This document shows, in pieces, positions 40,386 through 52,632 of a stretch of DNA of 64,000 nt. Below the pieces are notes generated by a model. The model was not told the DNA's origin. It saw nothing but the letters and a program-made list of their open reading frames with translations, and searched no databases. Positions within the stretch are counted from its first letter, which is position 1. Every line of letters begins with the position of its first letter. The position numbers and the translations under genes are program-made. The DNA is from Rhododendron vialii (taxonomy: Eukaryota; Streptophyta; Magnoliopsida; Ericales; Ericaceae). The stretch covers positions 31,646,501 to 31,710,500 of the forward strand of contig NC_080559.1 in NCBI RefSeq assembly GCF_030253575.1, written 5' to 3'.

Positions 40386-41591
40386 AGCATGTCCATGTAT
40401 GCCACCACACGCTCCTTTCTAGGTTCGGTTTTTTGCTGTCGTCGTTTAACGTTGTCCCTGCGGGATCTGATGAGAGGGATCATGACATCTTCTTTACTCT
40501 GGTTCAGTTGTATAAGCTCCTGCCAACGATTGCGAAACAATGTTTTACCTGGAAAAAAAATGCTTAGACACAACCAATTAGGTGCAAGTACTCAAACCTT
40601 GAATACTGTGTGTAAAAATTTGCATATGTGTGTATTATACGGTTCGAATCAATTTGGAACCATAATCATGAATGTGAATTCACAAACTAAACCATATAAC
40701 GCGGTTTCTAGATTTTTTTAAACTATGACCAAATCATATTACTAAAACAACTGTTCGCGGTTTGATGTACTCGATTGGTTTAGAGGTTTAACGAATTTTT
40801 TCTCACTCCTAACAACAACTGTTCAAACAATTATGCGATAAGATTCGCTTCTTTTAGAAAAGAAGCGGACCACTTACCTAGCATGGGAAAAAAATCGAGT
40901 ACGTCGAACCGTCTAGCGCTCCCTTGCATTTGGCGCCGAACCCTCTCAACTTCCCTGATTTGCTTCTCTTCTAACTTGTCCCCAAAGCACATCAATACCA
41001 AAAGGCAGAACATGGCGTACTGGAAATGATCCACCACCCTGACCCCCTCGGCGGCGGACCGGGACTCCCCGAGGAGGCGGTTGAACAGGATTGTTAGAAC
41101 CCACTGGCGGGCCGCGGAGTAGGATTTGACGCGGGAGGGGTGGAGGATCTCCGAGGTCAGGTTGCAGCGGAGGAGGCGCCAGGTGGGTCCGTAGGGGGCG
41201 GAGCCGATACTGTGCTGGTTGCTGGTGGTGATCTTGCCGGCGGGCGAGGGCCTTGGGTCGGTCGGCGAAGACGGCTTTGTTTTGGACGAGGGCTTGGTGG
41301 GCCAGGGTGGGGGTGCCGATGAAGATGGCCGGGCGGGACCCGACACAGAGGGTGAAGATGGGGCCGTGTTTCGCCCGGAGGGAACGGAAGGCGGAAGGGT
41401 ATTCGGAGAATGGTGTGCGGAGGAGCCAAAATAAGTTGCCGGTTTTACCCAAAAAAAGATAAGTTGCCGATTACCGGAACGGTCATGGGTCCGGGGGGGA
41501 GTTTCTTTTGGTGGGAAATGTTGAAGACGATGGTTTTGATTACAGCTGAGATGCACAGGGAGATGAGGATTATGATGAACCAGGTTTCCAT

Positions 41592-42858
41592 CTCTCTCTC
41601 TCTCATGATCTCTCTTTCTCTCTCTCCTAGAATATAGTATCATGCAAATATTTTACCACATCAATCTTCAAAGTCAACAATCATGATATTGTACAAACAT
41701 TTGATTGTTCAAACGTCATACCTTAAATGAAATACTACTAGCATTGTTGGAAAATCTATTTGATATCCTCCAAAAACATACTGTTTCTGTTTATCAGCCA
41801 TACAACGATGGACTGCCAAAGTTGAATTCTTTTAAAATAAAGATGCTTAGCCGGTGCCGTTAGCGACCTAGGGACGGCAGGATCAACGGTGCTTCAGAAT
41901 GCTCTGCCGTTTTGGGAGTTAAAAGAGATCCCCAAGGCCCCACTGTTTGAGCCCCATTTGGAAACCAATAAGCATGACCAAATGAATTGATAGCACTTGA
42001 TGAATTTTGAACCTGATATCTTGGGAGATAGTAAATCCTAAATCTCAGGTCTTGACCTCCGGACCATCCTTGGGGTTTTGTCATTTAAAAACTTTGAGAG
42101 ATGACTTACAATCTTTTGGGACGAAATGAGTATCTCAATTTGTAAATTTAGCTTTTTGGAAAGACAAAACTAGGCATACAAGAATCATTTTCGTTTTTCG
42201 TGAATCTGTTTTTAACTTATCGGTGATAAAATTTTGACCTGATATATAAGAACACTCCAGCAAATTCAAATAGAAAAAGAAGCAAAAGGCCAAAAGTAGA
42301 GGTGTTGTGGTGGAGAGAGCTAGTAACTAACTGCTTGCAATAAAACTAACTGCTTGCACTAAATAACGAGGGTTTTGGCGTAGCAGGGCCAACCAAACAA
42401 CGAATACAAGCCAAAAAATGGTGTGCATTATTTAAGCCTAAAACGGCAGCACTTTCGAGCACCGTTGATCTTGCCGTCCTACTGTTACTGACAATGTCAG
42501 GAGACGACTTACGAGTGATATAGCCAGTCTCGGGTCGTACGAATTAGTATGAAGTGGAGGCGCAAACAGCATAGTAATTGGAAGTGGAAACTCAACCGAA
42601 GCAGGAAATGCGAACAGCATAGGAAATGGAAGCAGCAACTCAACCGAAGCAGAGAGGCAAGCAAAATAAACACTTGTAACACGAAAGCATATAAACATAT
42701 ACATGGACACAAAACATCCTCAAGTCAAAATAAACAGGAAAAATGCGCAACCACAATCTAGTATACGACAACTAAAATGCTAAATCCTTGCAACATTCCA
42801 ATTACAACATATAATGTTCTGTTCGTGAATATTGTAGGTAGATTCCCACTAATCTTGT
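41592..42858. other. Spacer between CYP89A copies C and D
   Basis: The 3' flank of copy D (about 42488-42830) is homologous to 48067-48480 behind copy E, including TCAGGAGACGACTTAC and a GCAACATTCCAATT block. The rest is unremarkable, with no gene. Confidence 0.6.
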
Positions 42859-45800
42859 TTATTGATTTTGAGAAAGTCCTCTTGGGGAGATGCGGGCCCG
42901 CAGTGGATATTTCATCACGGTAGTGAACTCCTGCTTCTCCGATAGATCAACGGTATCCCCTTCAACAGCTGTCCATTCAAAATACCAAACCAAATTCGCA
43001 ACGAAAAACTCCAAGTGAAGCATAGCCATCCCAGCTGCTGGACAAATTCTCCTTCCTGCACCAAACGGCATCATTTTGATCTCCCTACTTCCCGTTACAT
43101 CAAACAAATCTGGCGCTCCACTGCCGCCGTCAGTTGTATTAGTAAAGAACCTCTCAGGCTTGAACTCCATAGGTTCATCCCACACATTTGGGTCCCACCC
43201 GATATCCGCCACCATGAAGTTGATCATGGCACCCTTGGGCACCAAGTAGCCCTCAAATTCTACGTCCTTGGTCACCGTGTGGGGCAAGACTAGGTGCCCG
43301 GGTGGGTGACGCCTAAGACCTTCCAAAACCACGGATTTTAAGTACAACATTCTTTGTAAATCATCCTCCTTAATCATTACCATGTTCTCGTTCTCCTCTC
43401 CGAGTTGGGGTGATGGGCCCATAGTGCCATATAGCTCTTCGTACAGCTTGGTTTGAACATGAGGGTACTTGACCAAATTGGCCATGATCCATTGCAATGC
43501 AGTGGAGGTCGTATCGGTGCCTGCGTTGAGAAACTCACTGCAGAGGCCCACCATCTCCCCCTCATTGAGCTTTCTCTTCTCGTCGGGAAGCTCCAAATCC
43601 ACCAAGGTGTCCACGTATGCCACCACACTCTCTTTGTCGGGTTCCACTTTTCCCTCTTTTCGCTGTTTAACAACTTCTACTCGGGATCTGATAAGAGGGA
43701 CCAATACATCTTCTTGACTCTTACGCAGCTGTAAGAATTCCCTCCAACGATTGCGAAACACTATCTTACCTGGAAAAAAAACAGCAGCCAAAGCCAATAA
43801 GACCCTGATTGAAGCCCAAATAGTGTGCTGAGATGCCAAAATGTACTGAAATATTGTATGATATATGCATTAAAACCGTAAACATTCTGGCATTCATTAC
43901 TTCTTAACTATTGTCCTGTCCATAGGGCTGATCTTATGCGACAAAGTTACGAGTACCTATTTTCTCAAAGAGAAGAAAATGGATATCACAATCGGGGTAG
44001 TGGAAAACAATTGGAACACTTCTTGCCAGGCCACTGCAGAATGAGCATTCTAGAGGAAGTTAGGCCCAGGAACGCAACAGATCAGGCCAACCCTACATTT
44101 TTTAGGGGGGGTTTCAATCAAGTTGCAGGAACTTAATGGTGGTCCTTAAGAGACCAATTTTATGAGCATTTAAGCTATATTTCGTTTGTGCCGCAAAAGG
44201 AACTTTAAGGGCAGTGAATTCGACCTAAAAAATATTATAAAAAGCAATTTAGAGCCTAGTCTGATTGATTTAAAATCAATTTGGGCATTTGAATTTCCGG
44301 GGACAATTGGCATTTAAATGGGCCATTAAAGCCACAAAGGTTTGACAGACTCAAAGCCAGCCCTTTCTATCACGGACTGAATATTTATTTAATCGTTCAA
44401 CCTCTGACCTTGAGCATCCCCAATTGCAGGAGAAATTTTTCGGTGTCGGATGGGTATATCTCACGTGGTATCCGTTCGGCACAATTAGGCCGTCCAATAC
44501 ACTTTTGGATGGCTCGGATTGAAACCCTCTCTCTCCTTCATCCCAACACTTTCTCTCTCATTTTTCTCTCCAAATTCGAGCCGTCCAAAAACACAATGGA
44601 CGGCTCCATATTGGGCATGGATAACTGTTCTCTCTCCATGTTGGGCACCAATAATTATAAATCGCCTTTCGAGATCGTCACGCGCATTAGGTGACAATTA
44701 AAGTTGAGCCAACTAGAACAGATTTCAATATGAGAGTAAGTCTACAGTTACCGATCGGGAAATCGTGATCGGAATCTCGACGCCCCGCTGGGCATACTCC
44801 AGCCACCGGACGGCCGATCCGATCCGTCCAATAATTCTATAAAAAAAAACCGAATGGGCACGCTTGAGAATAAACGGCATCCGACGTGTGTAAGTGGCCG
44901 ATCCAAGCACTCCATTTTTGTGTTTGGATCGGCCAAAAAAGGAGTGCATGGATCGACCACTTACACACGTCGGATGCCATTTATTCTCGCAAGTGCCCAC
45001 TCGATTTTTTTTTTTTAGAATTATTGGATGGATCGGATCGGCCATCTGGTGGCCGGAGAGTGCCCGCAGGACGTAGGGATTCCGATCGGGATTTCCCGAT
45101 CGGTAACTGTAGACTTTCTGTTTCAACAACAATTTAACTTCAGCTCCAACAATATTGGGAACACCTATCAACAGCCTTTTTCTATTAACAGTTACCGCAA
45201 AAGTTAGAGAAGGGATCACCCTCAATGAATGTTTAGGACAACTAATAATTTCTCAAGAGACTCGTACTAAAAAACAAATTCTCAATAGACCTCGTTCTGA
45301 TAATGAGTTTATCGTACTAATAAGATAGTGTAATGTCAACCGCAAGATTGCACAAAAGACTTTTCCGAGAAGAGACCGGAAAGGAAGGAAGGTACAGACA
45401 CTTCTTCGTACAGAAGATTAGACTCTGTAAAGAACACATACCTAGCATGGGCCAAACGTTGAGAATCTGGAACCGCCTAGAACTCACAAGCAATTCGCGC
45501 TGAACCCTCTCAACGGCCCTGATTTGCTTCTCATCTAACCTGTCCCCAAAACACATCAACACCAAGAGGCAAAACATGGCGTACTGGAAGTGATCCACCA
45601 ACCGAACCCCCTCCGCCGCGGACCGTGACTCCCCGGCGAGGCGTTCGAACAGAATCGCCAGAACCCACCGGCGGGCGCCGGAGTAGGACTTGACGCGGGA
45701 GGGGTGGAGGATCTCCGACGTCAGGTTGCGGCGGAGGAGGCGCCACGTGGGGCCGTACCCGGCGGAGCTGATGTTGTGCTGGTTGCTGCTGATGATCTTG

Positions 45801-46132
45801 AGCGTGGCGGGGGGCGCGGGGCGGTCGGAGAAGACGGCGCCGTTCTGGACGAGGGCCTGGTGGGCCAGGGCGGGGCTGGAGATGAGGATGCCGGGGCGGA
45901 ACCCGAGGCTGATGGTGATGATGGGGCCGTACTTCTCCCGGTAGGAGCGGAGGGCGGATTCGAATTCGGTGAATGATTTGCGGAGGAAGAGGAGGTTGGT
46001 GATCAGTGGGATGGTGGTGGGTCCAGGGGGGAGTTTGTTTCTGTGGTGGGGAGGAGAGTGGATTAGGCTGAGGACGGGTTTGATGAGAGCTGCGATGCAC
46101 AGGGAGATGACGATGATGAACCAGGTCTCCAT
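42859..46132 (-). CDS. CYP89A: CYP89A copy D, intact cytochrome P450
   Basis: Microsomal haem-thiolate monooxygenase. Exon 1 46132-45442 and exon 2 43769-42859, joined at MLG/KIVF by a phase-1 GT-AG intron; 533 aa. An N-terminal anchor ([18 protein letters not shown], residues about 1-20) is followed by the hinge [14 protein letters not shown]. Later motifs: C-helix WRLLRRN, I-helix [14 protein letters not shown]-helix [10 protein letters not shown] (ExxR), PERFF and the heme loop [11 protein letters not shown]. The best-known relative is Arabidopsis CYP89A9, which oxidises chlorophyll catabolites to dioxobilin-type products. The substrate here cannot be inferred, because the family is broad. 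Exon 1 is four codons shorter than in E and F and its sequence is more diverged. A (GA)n leader abuts the ATG. The intron carries a fold-back element at 44738-45116. Confidence 0.95.
44738..45116. mobile_element. Fold-back element in the intron of CYP89A-D
   Basis: A long palindrome: AAGTCTACAGTTACCGATCG at the left and CGATCGGTAACTGTAGACTT at the right, arms about 185 bp. No convincing target duplication. Internal sequence (CCAGCCACCGGACGG..CCGATCCGA, AATTCTATAAAAAAAAACCG) recurs in the insertion at 58048. Confidence 0.9.
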
Positions 46133-48224
46133 TTCTCTCTCTCTCTCTCTCTGAAAGACCTGGGGGTATATATGATGGGTCTCGGAAATCTGGAACTTGA
46201 GGGAAAAGAAAAGAGCAGAAAGTGTAGAGGAAAGTGCGAATGACAATTGACAAATCCTAGTAGTATATCCAAACAAATCAATTGACAAATCCTATCACTT
46301 ATAATCTAATAATTTATTTGCTTAAAATAAGCTAAATAGAGTAACAATTATGAATAATCAATTAGTATTAAGTTTTTTTTCTGTAGCTTATTTGACCTAA
46401 AAATGTTGAATTTTTTAATTTCACATTTGAAGCTATTTTTTCTTATTTTAAGTTGTTAAAACATCAATGGATAAAAAAGTTTTAAAGTGAATAATTTCCG
46501 TTCCGCTAAGAAAAATAAATATTTTTTGAATTAAAAGTGATTTATTGTGAGAGAATGACTTGTCTCGTAAAGCAAAAAAATAAACATACTTAAAAAATAA
46601 AAATTTTAGCGAAACAGGACAATTTAGTTTTACTCAAGTTTCAAAAACAGTAAGTTTATAAAAAGTTATTATTTACAGCTTATTCAAACAAGTAGGGTGT
46701 ACTTTTTAAACAATTTATAAATAGTTTTGTAACTTATTTTAATTTTTTATGCCGATAATCTTGAAACCTGCTCCTATAATTTTAGTAAACGGGGTGATTG
46801 TTTCTTTCATTATTTTTATACTTCGCCTCATTTTTTTTTTTCTCAGTCAAAATCGAGTGCAAGCCGAGAGAGGCGGTTCTGGGCTCTCAGTACTTTGGGT
46901 GAGGTTCAAGTTCTATCTGCCTCTTTTTCTTTTAAAGCGGGATCTTCACGGGCGAAAATTCATGTGGCTATATGCTGAGAGATTTTTCGGCCGTTGATTT
47001 TGAAATATAAAAAAAATTATACTCCTTACAATTCAACGGTCTGAAAATCTCTCAGTACAGAGACACAAAAATTTTCAGGATGGTGGGGATCGAACCCCCT
47101 TTTCTTTTGGGAAAATGACGGCCAAGGACGTGTTTTGATAATTAATACCCGACAAGGACATTTTCAGTATTGACAAATGTTCTTAGCTTATCCTTGGCCG
47201 GTATTAATTATCAAAACACGTCCTGGGCCGTCATTTTAGCACTAATATCTGACCCGCTAATCGATTTTTAAGAACCGAAACAAAAAAACAAAAAAAAACA
47301 TTTTTTTCTAAACTGATGCCCCACCTGAGACAATTTCCAGTTGTCGTGAAAGGAATAACAATATGCAAGAAAGTCGTGTCTTAAACTTCTAGTACTCCCT
47401 ACTTGTCAAAAAAAAAAAAAAAAAAACTTCTAGAACTCCTTCCATCTCAATTTGTTTGTCCAATTTTGACGTACGCGTCTTTTAAAAAATTGTTTATATC
47501 TCATAATTTGTAATGTTTTATTTACATAATTTCGAAAACATCTTATATTAGATCTAATTAAGATACTATATCAACCAAGATCTATATTACATGTAAAAAA
47601 TATTATAAATTGAAGTATATATACAATTTTGTAGGAAGTCCCAAATAGTGAAAATGAACAAATAAATCGGAACGGAAGGAGTATCTAGTAGTAGTACAGT
47701 AGTTTTTTCCCCAAAAGATATATTTTGCAGATATTTTGTATTACTTATATATAAGGTGGCAAATGGGCGGGTTTGAACAGGTTAAAATAAGTTATGAGTT
47801 GAATATGAACGGATCAAATACGAATAGTAGACAGGTTAAATTATTAGTTTCAACTTTGTCATAAATTTTTTATCAAATGAATACATGAAGTGTGAACAGA
47901 GCTTTAGTACGTTATTCATTTTTTTACATGGCGCTTCATGTCTTCATGTGGTATTGTTAATTCTATTATTTGTAGACTGACCAAGCTTATAACCGATTCT
48001 TTTCGTCTCATTTTGTTTGTTTAATTTATTTTTTTAGTGTCCTAAGATTTTATTCCGTGCTGCTAGCGATAAGATCACGTCAGGAGACGACTTACAAGTG
48101 ATATAGCCAATCTCGGGTAATTCAAAATATGAAGTAGAGGCGCAAAACCAGCATAGAACAGGGAAAGGCACAAGCTCAATGGAAGCAATGCAGAAAAAAT
48201 AAACACTTCTGGAAAAAAGAGCGA
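46133..48224. other. Upstream region of CYP89A-D and long AT-rich spacer
   Basis: Directly upstream of the ATG is a (CT)n tract, then TATATA about 35-40 nt away. The remainder is AT-rich. A hairpin CTGAGAGATTTTTCGGCCGTTGA / TCAACGGTCTGAAAATCTCTCAG lies at about 46977-47053. A GGTGGCAAATGGGCGGG segment near 47755 looks like one end of an hAT-type MITE. No gene is recognised. Confidence 0.5.
47112..47237. mobile_element. Small fold-back MITE (126 bp)
   Basis: AAAATGACGGCC at the left and GGCCGTCATTTT at the right. The arms continue through GGACGTGTTTTGATAATTAA and its complement. No clear flanking duplication. Confidence 0.8.
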
Positions 48225-48301
48225 GGATGTAGGCCTGCAGTGGATATTTCATCACGATAATAAATTCCTGCTTCTCCGATAGATCAACAGTATCACCTTC
48301 T
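48225..48301 (-). pseudogene. Orphan fragment of CYP89A exon 2 (3' end)
   Basis: The - strand encodes [20 protein letters not shown], the same segment that ends every CYP89A copy here, and nothing more of a P450 on either side. It sits within sequence homologous to the 3' flank of copy D, about 220 bp downstream of the stop of copy E. It is probably a relic of unequal exchange or gene conversion. Confidence 0.85.
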
Positions 48302-48523
48302 GACAATATTACACATGAAAGCATATACACATACATGGATACACTGGATCGTCAAGACAAAATAGCAGGATAACAGAGCGTCCGCAATCTAGTACTGCTA
48401 AAATGCCCAATCCTGAATGCTTGACTTTGCCTTCAATTCAAACATATCTAGCAACATTCCAATTTCAACGTACATTAATGATCTATTTGCACACTATTAT
48501 AGTTAGATACCCAATAATCATTT

Positions 48524-51353
48524 TTACAGAGTTTGAGACAACCATCTAGGGGAGATGTGGGCCCGCAGTGGATATTTCATCATGACAGTGAACTCCTGCT
48601 TCTCCGATAGATCAACGGTATCTCTTTCCACAGCGGTCCATTCAAAATACCAAACCAAATTCGCTAGAAAAAACTCCAAGTGAAGCATAGCCATCCCAGC
48701 TGCTGGACAAATTCTCCTTCCTGCCCCAAACGGCATCATTTTGATCTCCCTTCTTCCTGTTATATCGAACAAATCTGGTGCCCCATCGCCACCGCTAATA
48801 GTATTAGTAAAGAACCTCTCAGGCTTGAACTCCATAGGTTCATCCCACACCTTTGGGTCCAACCCGATGTCCGCCACCATGAAGTTGATCATCGCACCCT
48901 TGGGCACCAGGTAACCATCCAATTCTACGTCATTGGTCACCGTGTGGGGCAAGACAAAGTGCCCCGGTGGGTGGCGCCTAAGACCTTCCAAAACCACAGA
49001 TTTTAAGTACGGCATTCTCTGTAAATCCTCCTCCTTAATCATTACCATGTTCTCATTCTTCTCTCTGAGTTGCGGCGATGGGCCCACAATGCCATGGATT
49101 TCTTCGTACACCTTGGTTTGAACATGAGGGTACTTGACCAAATTGGCCATGATCCATTGCAATGCGGTGGAGGTTGTATCGGTGCCTCCATCGAGGAACT
49201 CGCCACAAAGGCTCACCATCTCCTTCTCGTTGAGCTTTCTCTTTTCATCCGGAAGCTCCAGATCCAACAAGGTGTCCACATATGCCACCACACTCTCTTT
49301 GTAAGATTCCGTTTTCTCCTGTTGTCGTCGTTTAACAACTTCCCTTCGGGATCTGATAAGAGGGATTAAGACATCTTCTTGACTCTGACGTAGCTGTAAG
49401 AGTTCCTTCCAACGATTATGAAACACTATCTTACCTGAAAAAAAGCAGTAGCTTGAATAGTGTGTTGACATATGTAAATTAAAACCATCAAGTCCAAACG
49501 TACTGAAATACTGTATGAAATTAATGTGTATCGACACTCTATAGTACTAACATGGCTGATCTACAAAACACAAAAAAATCCAAATATGTGGCCAATTCAC
49601 GAGTATCTACTTAATTTCTTCGAAGAGACTAGTCTTCTTTTACACTAAGGATCCTTTGAATTGGACCACATAGATATCACAATTTGGGGTAGTGGAAAAT
49701 AATTGGAACCCCTAGCATGGCTGATCTATCGATCTCTACTGTTTTTACTAGTGAGTCTTACCAGGTCAATTGCAGTACAATCATTCTAGAGGAAATTAGC
49801 TAGGCCTAGTTAGGAAGGCAACAGATCAGGCCAACCCTACATTTTCTTACGAGAGAGTCTTACCAGGTTAATTGTGGTCCTCAAGAGACCAAGGTTATGA
49901 GCATTTAAGCAGTATTTTCTTGGGGGAATTGCGATTCAGTGGTAAATGGGGCATTTACTCCCATTTTCATGTTCCAATTTTTCGGATTAATCCTAATGTG
50001 ATGGACGGAGGAATTGAAAATTATTTACGCATACATGTAAGAACATGTTTTGCGGACAAATATACCCCTCATTATGACAATCCAGTCATCCTCATTTGGG
50101 TGCAATGTAATTGTCAAAGCGTGCCATATATAATGATCACCCTGTGCAATATTGTGCATTAGAAGAACATTGAAGGACAGTGAACTTCACAAATAAAAAA
50201 GCAATTTAGGGCTTTGTCTGACTGATTTTAAAGCCATTGCGGTGTTAACTTCAGCTCTAATTAATATTTAGAGAAGGGTGACTCGTACTGATAATGAATT
50301 TTTATGTAAAGCACGCTAGTGAGAAGTCCGGCAACTGTCCGGTATAGTTACGGGAAAGGAGAGAGATAAGTCCGGTAATTGTCCGGCAAGGGCGGAGCTA
50401 TGTGCCCCGACTCCTGAGCACATAACGGATGAAATAGCTTAAAGAAAAAATATAATAATTAGTATACTTTAACGTCAATAGGCTAGAGTCATTTAAATGT
50501 AGAAATATGATATACTGAAAAACATAAAACTCTTATGATATGATAAGTATATATATGTTATATATGTTCTGATAAAAAATATGCCTGTTAAGCCGGCTTC
50601 GATGGTCATAATCTTAGCTCGCTGCTGTCGGGATAATTACTAGAGAGTACCTAGCATGGGCCAAATGTTGAGAATGTCGAACCGACTAAAATTCACTAGC
50701 ATCTGGCGCTGAACCCTCTCAACGTCCCTGATTTGCTTCTCACCCAACTTGTCCCCAAAACACATCAACACCAAAAGGCAAAACATGGCGTACTGGAAAT
50801 GATCCACCAGCTGAACCCCCTCCGCCGCCGACCGCGACCCGACGAGGCGTTCGAACAAGATTTCCAAAACCCACTGGCGGGCGGCGGAGTAGGACTTGAC
50901 GCGGGAGGGGTGGAGAATCTCCGACATCAGGTTGCGGCGGAGGAGACGCCACGTGGGGCCGTACCCGGCCGAGCTGATGCTGTGCTGGTTGCTGCTGATG
51001 ACTTTTCCCGTGGCGAGGGCCCTGGGCCGGTCGGAGAAGACGGCGCCGTTCTGGACGAGGGCTTGGTGGGCCAGGGCAGGGGTGCCGATGAAGATGGCCG
51101 GGCGGGAACCGACACGGAGGGTGATGATGGGGCCGTGTTTGGCCCGGAAGGAACGGATGGCGGATTCGAATTCGGAGAAATTTCTCCGGAGGAATATGAA
51201 GTTTCCGATAAGTGGGATGGTGGTGGGTCCAGGAGGGAGGTTCTTCTTCTTGACCTTGTGGTTGGAAGTGGGAGGAGGGAAGACTAAGTTGAAGATGGGT
51301 TTGATGAGAGCTGAGATGCACAGGGAGATGATGATGATGAACCAGGTCTCCAT
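48524..51353 (-). CDS. CYP89A: CYP89A copy E, intact cytochrome P450
   Basis: Exon 1 51353-50651 and exon 2 49434-48524, phase-1 intron after MLG; 537 aa. Anchor [18 protein letters not shown], hinge [15 protein letters not shown]-helix [13 protein letters not shown], ExxR in [15 protein letters not shown], heme loop [11 protein letters not shown]. Exon 1 is nearly identical to that of copy F, with exon 2 slightly more different, so E and F come from a recent duplication. The intron shares blocks with those of D and F. Substrate unknown; expected in the endoplasmic reticulum membrane like other A-type P450s. No damage was seen. Confidence 0.95.
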
Positions 51354-51662
51354 ATCTCTCTTTCTCTCTGGCAAATAGATATGGTTGGTGGGTTACATAC
51401 AAAACTCTTTTTAAAGTATATCCTGTTATGTTTTAATCATTGTGGTATTTATAAAGACTATTCACCAAAATTATTCACTCCGAAAGGGCCCTTGCCAGAC
51501 CCATTTTGATAAATTTCGACCGTTCATTTTACATATGTAGAGTCGCGAATGAATTAAATATCAAGCAATTTGTCAATAAGGCGTAATGAGACGTGACCGG
51601 CTATAATTAATGGTAGAAAGTGAATTATTTTGGGATAAAAGAATGCAATAAGAAAACTCCAA

Positions 51663-52632
51663 ATTGTATGATAGGTCCGATTTTTGAAAGGACAAATACC
51701 CTTAGAGAATAGATGTTTCGGAGAGGTTGGAATAGTCAATGGAAAAGGATGAAAGGAATGATCTAGAAGGGTGATGAAGAGAGCACGGGTGAATAAAGAG
51801 GGATTAGGCAGTGGAGACTCTAACCGAGAAATTCTAAGGAGGAAAGATAATAGAGCTCCTGACAAAGGATAAGACCTCTTTTAAAATCAGTGCTCACCAA
51901 CTTTCTCTCTCTAGGGAATGTTCACAATGTGCTCAATCTCTCTGGGATTCAATGAAGATACTTTCATATTTATAGATCACACAAGCTAATGCTCGGGCAC
52001 CAAGTGACGCGCTGATAAAATGATACGTGTCCCTTCTGTATCCCCTGACCGCCGAGGTGTCGCTACTCTCGTGATGATCGCGAGTATGACGGTAAGCGTA
52101 TTCTCTTATTCGTGGAGATCCTCTTCTTCTTTTATAGCCACCAAGCCACTAGATTCCCTTCATTCCCGTAGAGCAATATCGTGACCTATTCGGTCGCGCC
52201 AATACTGCTGCCAAGTCTCAAGGGGCCCCTCGGGTCCTGCCTAAAGGCCGGAGCAGACATATGAGTCTAGGCAAGTTCTTTGTGCATCTTGGTTAAACCG
52301 CGTTATTGTTTCCTTTAGATTAGAACCGCGCCAAACATCCACCTGAATAAATATAGTTCTCCCCTTAAAGGAGAAATTTGGGCTCGCGACCTTCATATGG
52401 GTGCTGCGGAGCGATGGGTAGCGCGTGGATCTATGCAAGGGGCCACGTGTCGCGATACTGAGGCGCCACGTAGTGAGCTAGGGTTCGTCGATCAAACCGT
52501 CAACCCCGCAAAATTGAGTATATGTGTCGCATGCCCATTGAATAGTCAGACGGTCAACGGTCGCGCCTATGGACCTTTCCAAACACAAATGAAAAGGAAA
52601 CGATCCCATTGGATTTGTTTGTTTTGATAGTC
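51663..52632. mobile_element. Insertion of about 970 bp in the CYP89A spacer, possibly a solo LTR
   Basis: The flanks align with the empty site at 57590-57650 in the next repeat unit: GAATGCAA.AAGAAA..C on the left and a GGCCCACGTGAAAGAGAGATTCTAGC block on the right. The inserted segment can be read as TGTATGATAGG...GATAGTCA (TG...CA), with TCCAA/TCCAG as a possible 5-bp duplication. This fits a solo LTR, but no coding part or primer site confirms it. Confidence 0.45.

Larger units (their letters stand above)
38800..41591 (-). pseudogene. CYP89A: CYP89A copy C, pseudogene split by an hAT element
   Basis: Exon 1 starts at ATG 41591 and ends at 40878 (FFPMLG, donor G/GTAAGT). It contains a tandem duplication of about 28 nt near 41433-41460 (ATAAGTTGCCG repeated) and an extra C near 41243, both shifting frame. 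Exon 2 starts at 40548 (KTLFRNRWQELIQL). It is cut after Val-Val-Ala-Tyr-Met-Asp by an 837-bp hAT element and resumes at about 39547 with [34 protein letters not shown] and PERFF. The heme loop is [11 protein letters not shown], with Thr in place of the usual Pro. A further frameshift near 38890 precedes DLSEKQEF, and the usual stop is missing. Clearly dead. Confidence 0.92.

Noticed and set aside
48524-49537. N-terminal extension of CYP89A-E exon 2 as a separate short P450
   Set aside because: The extension is intron sequence. The acceptor at 49435-49436 and the matching donor of exon 1 at 50650 explain the exon.
50733-51287. Long + strand frames opposite CYP89A first exons (also 36222, 41140, 45704 and 55576)
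   Set aside because: GC-rich P450 exons leave the antisense frames open. The frames recur at the same place in every copy because the sense strand is conserved.
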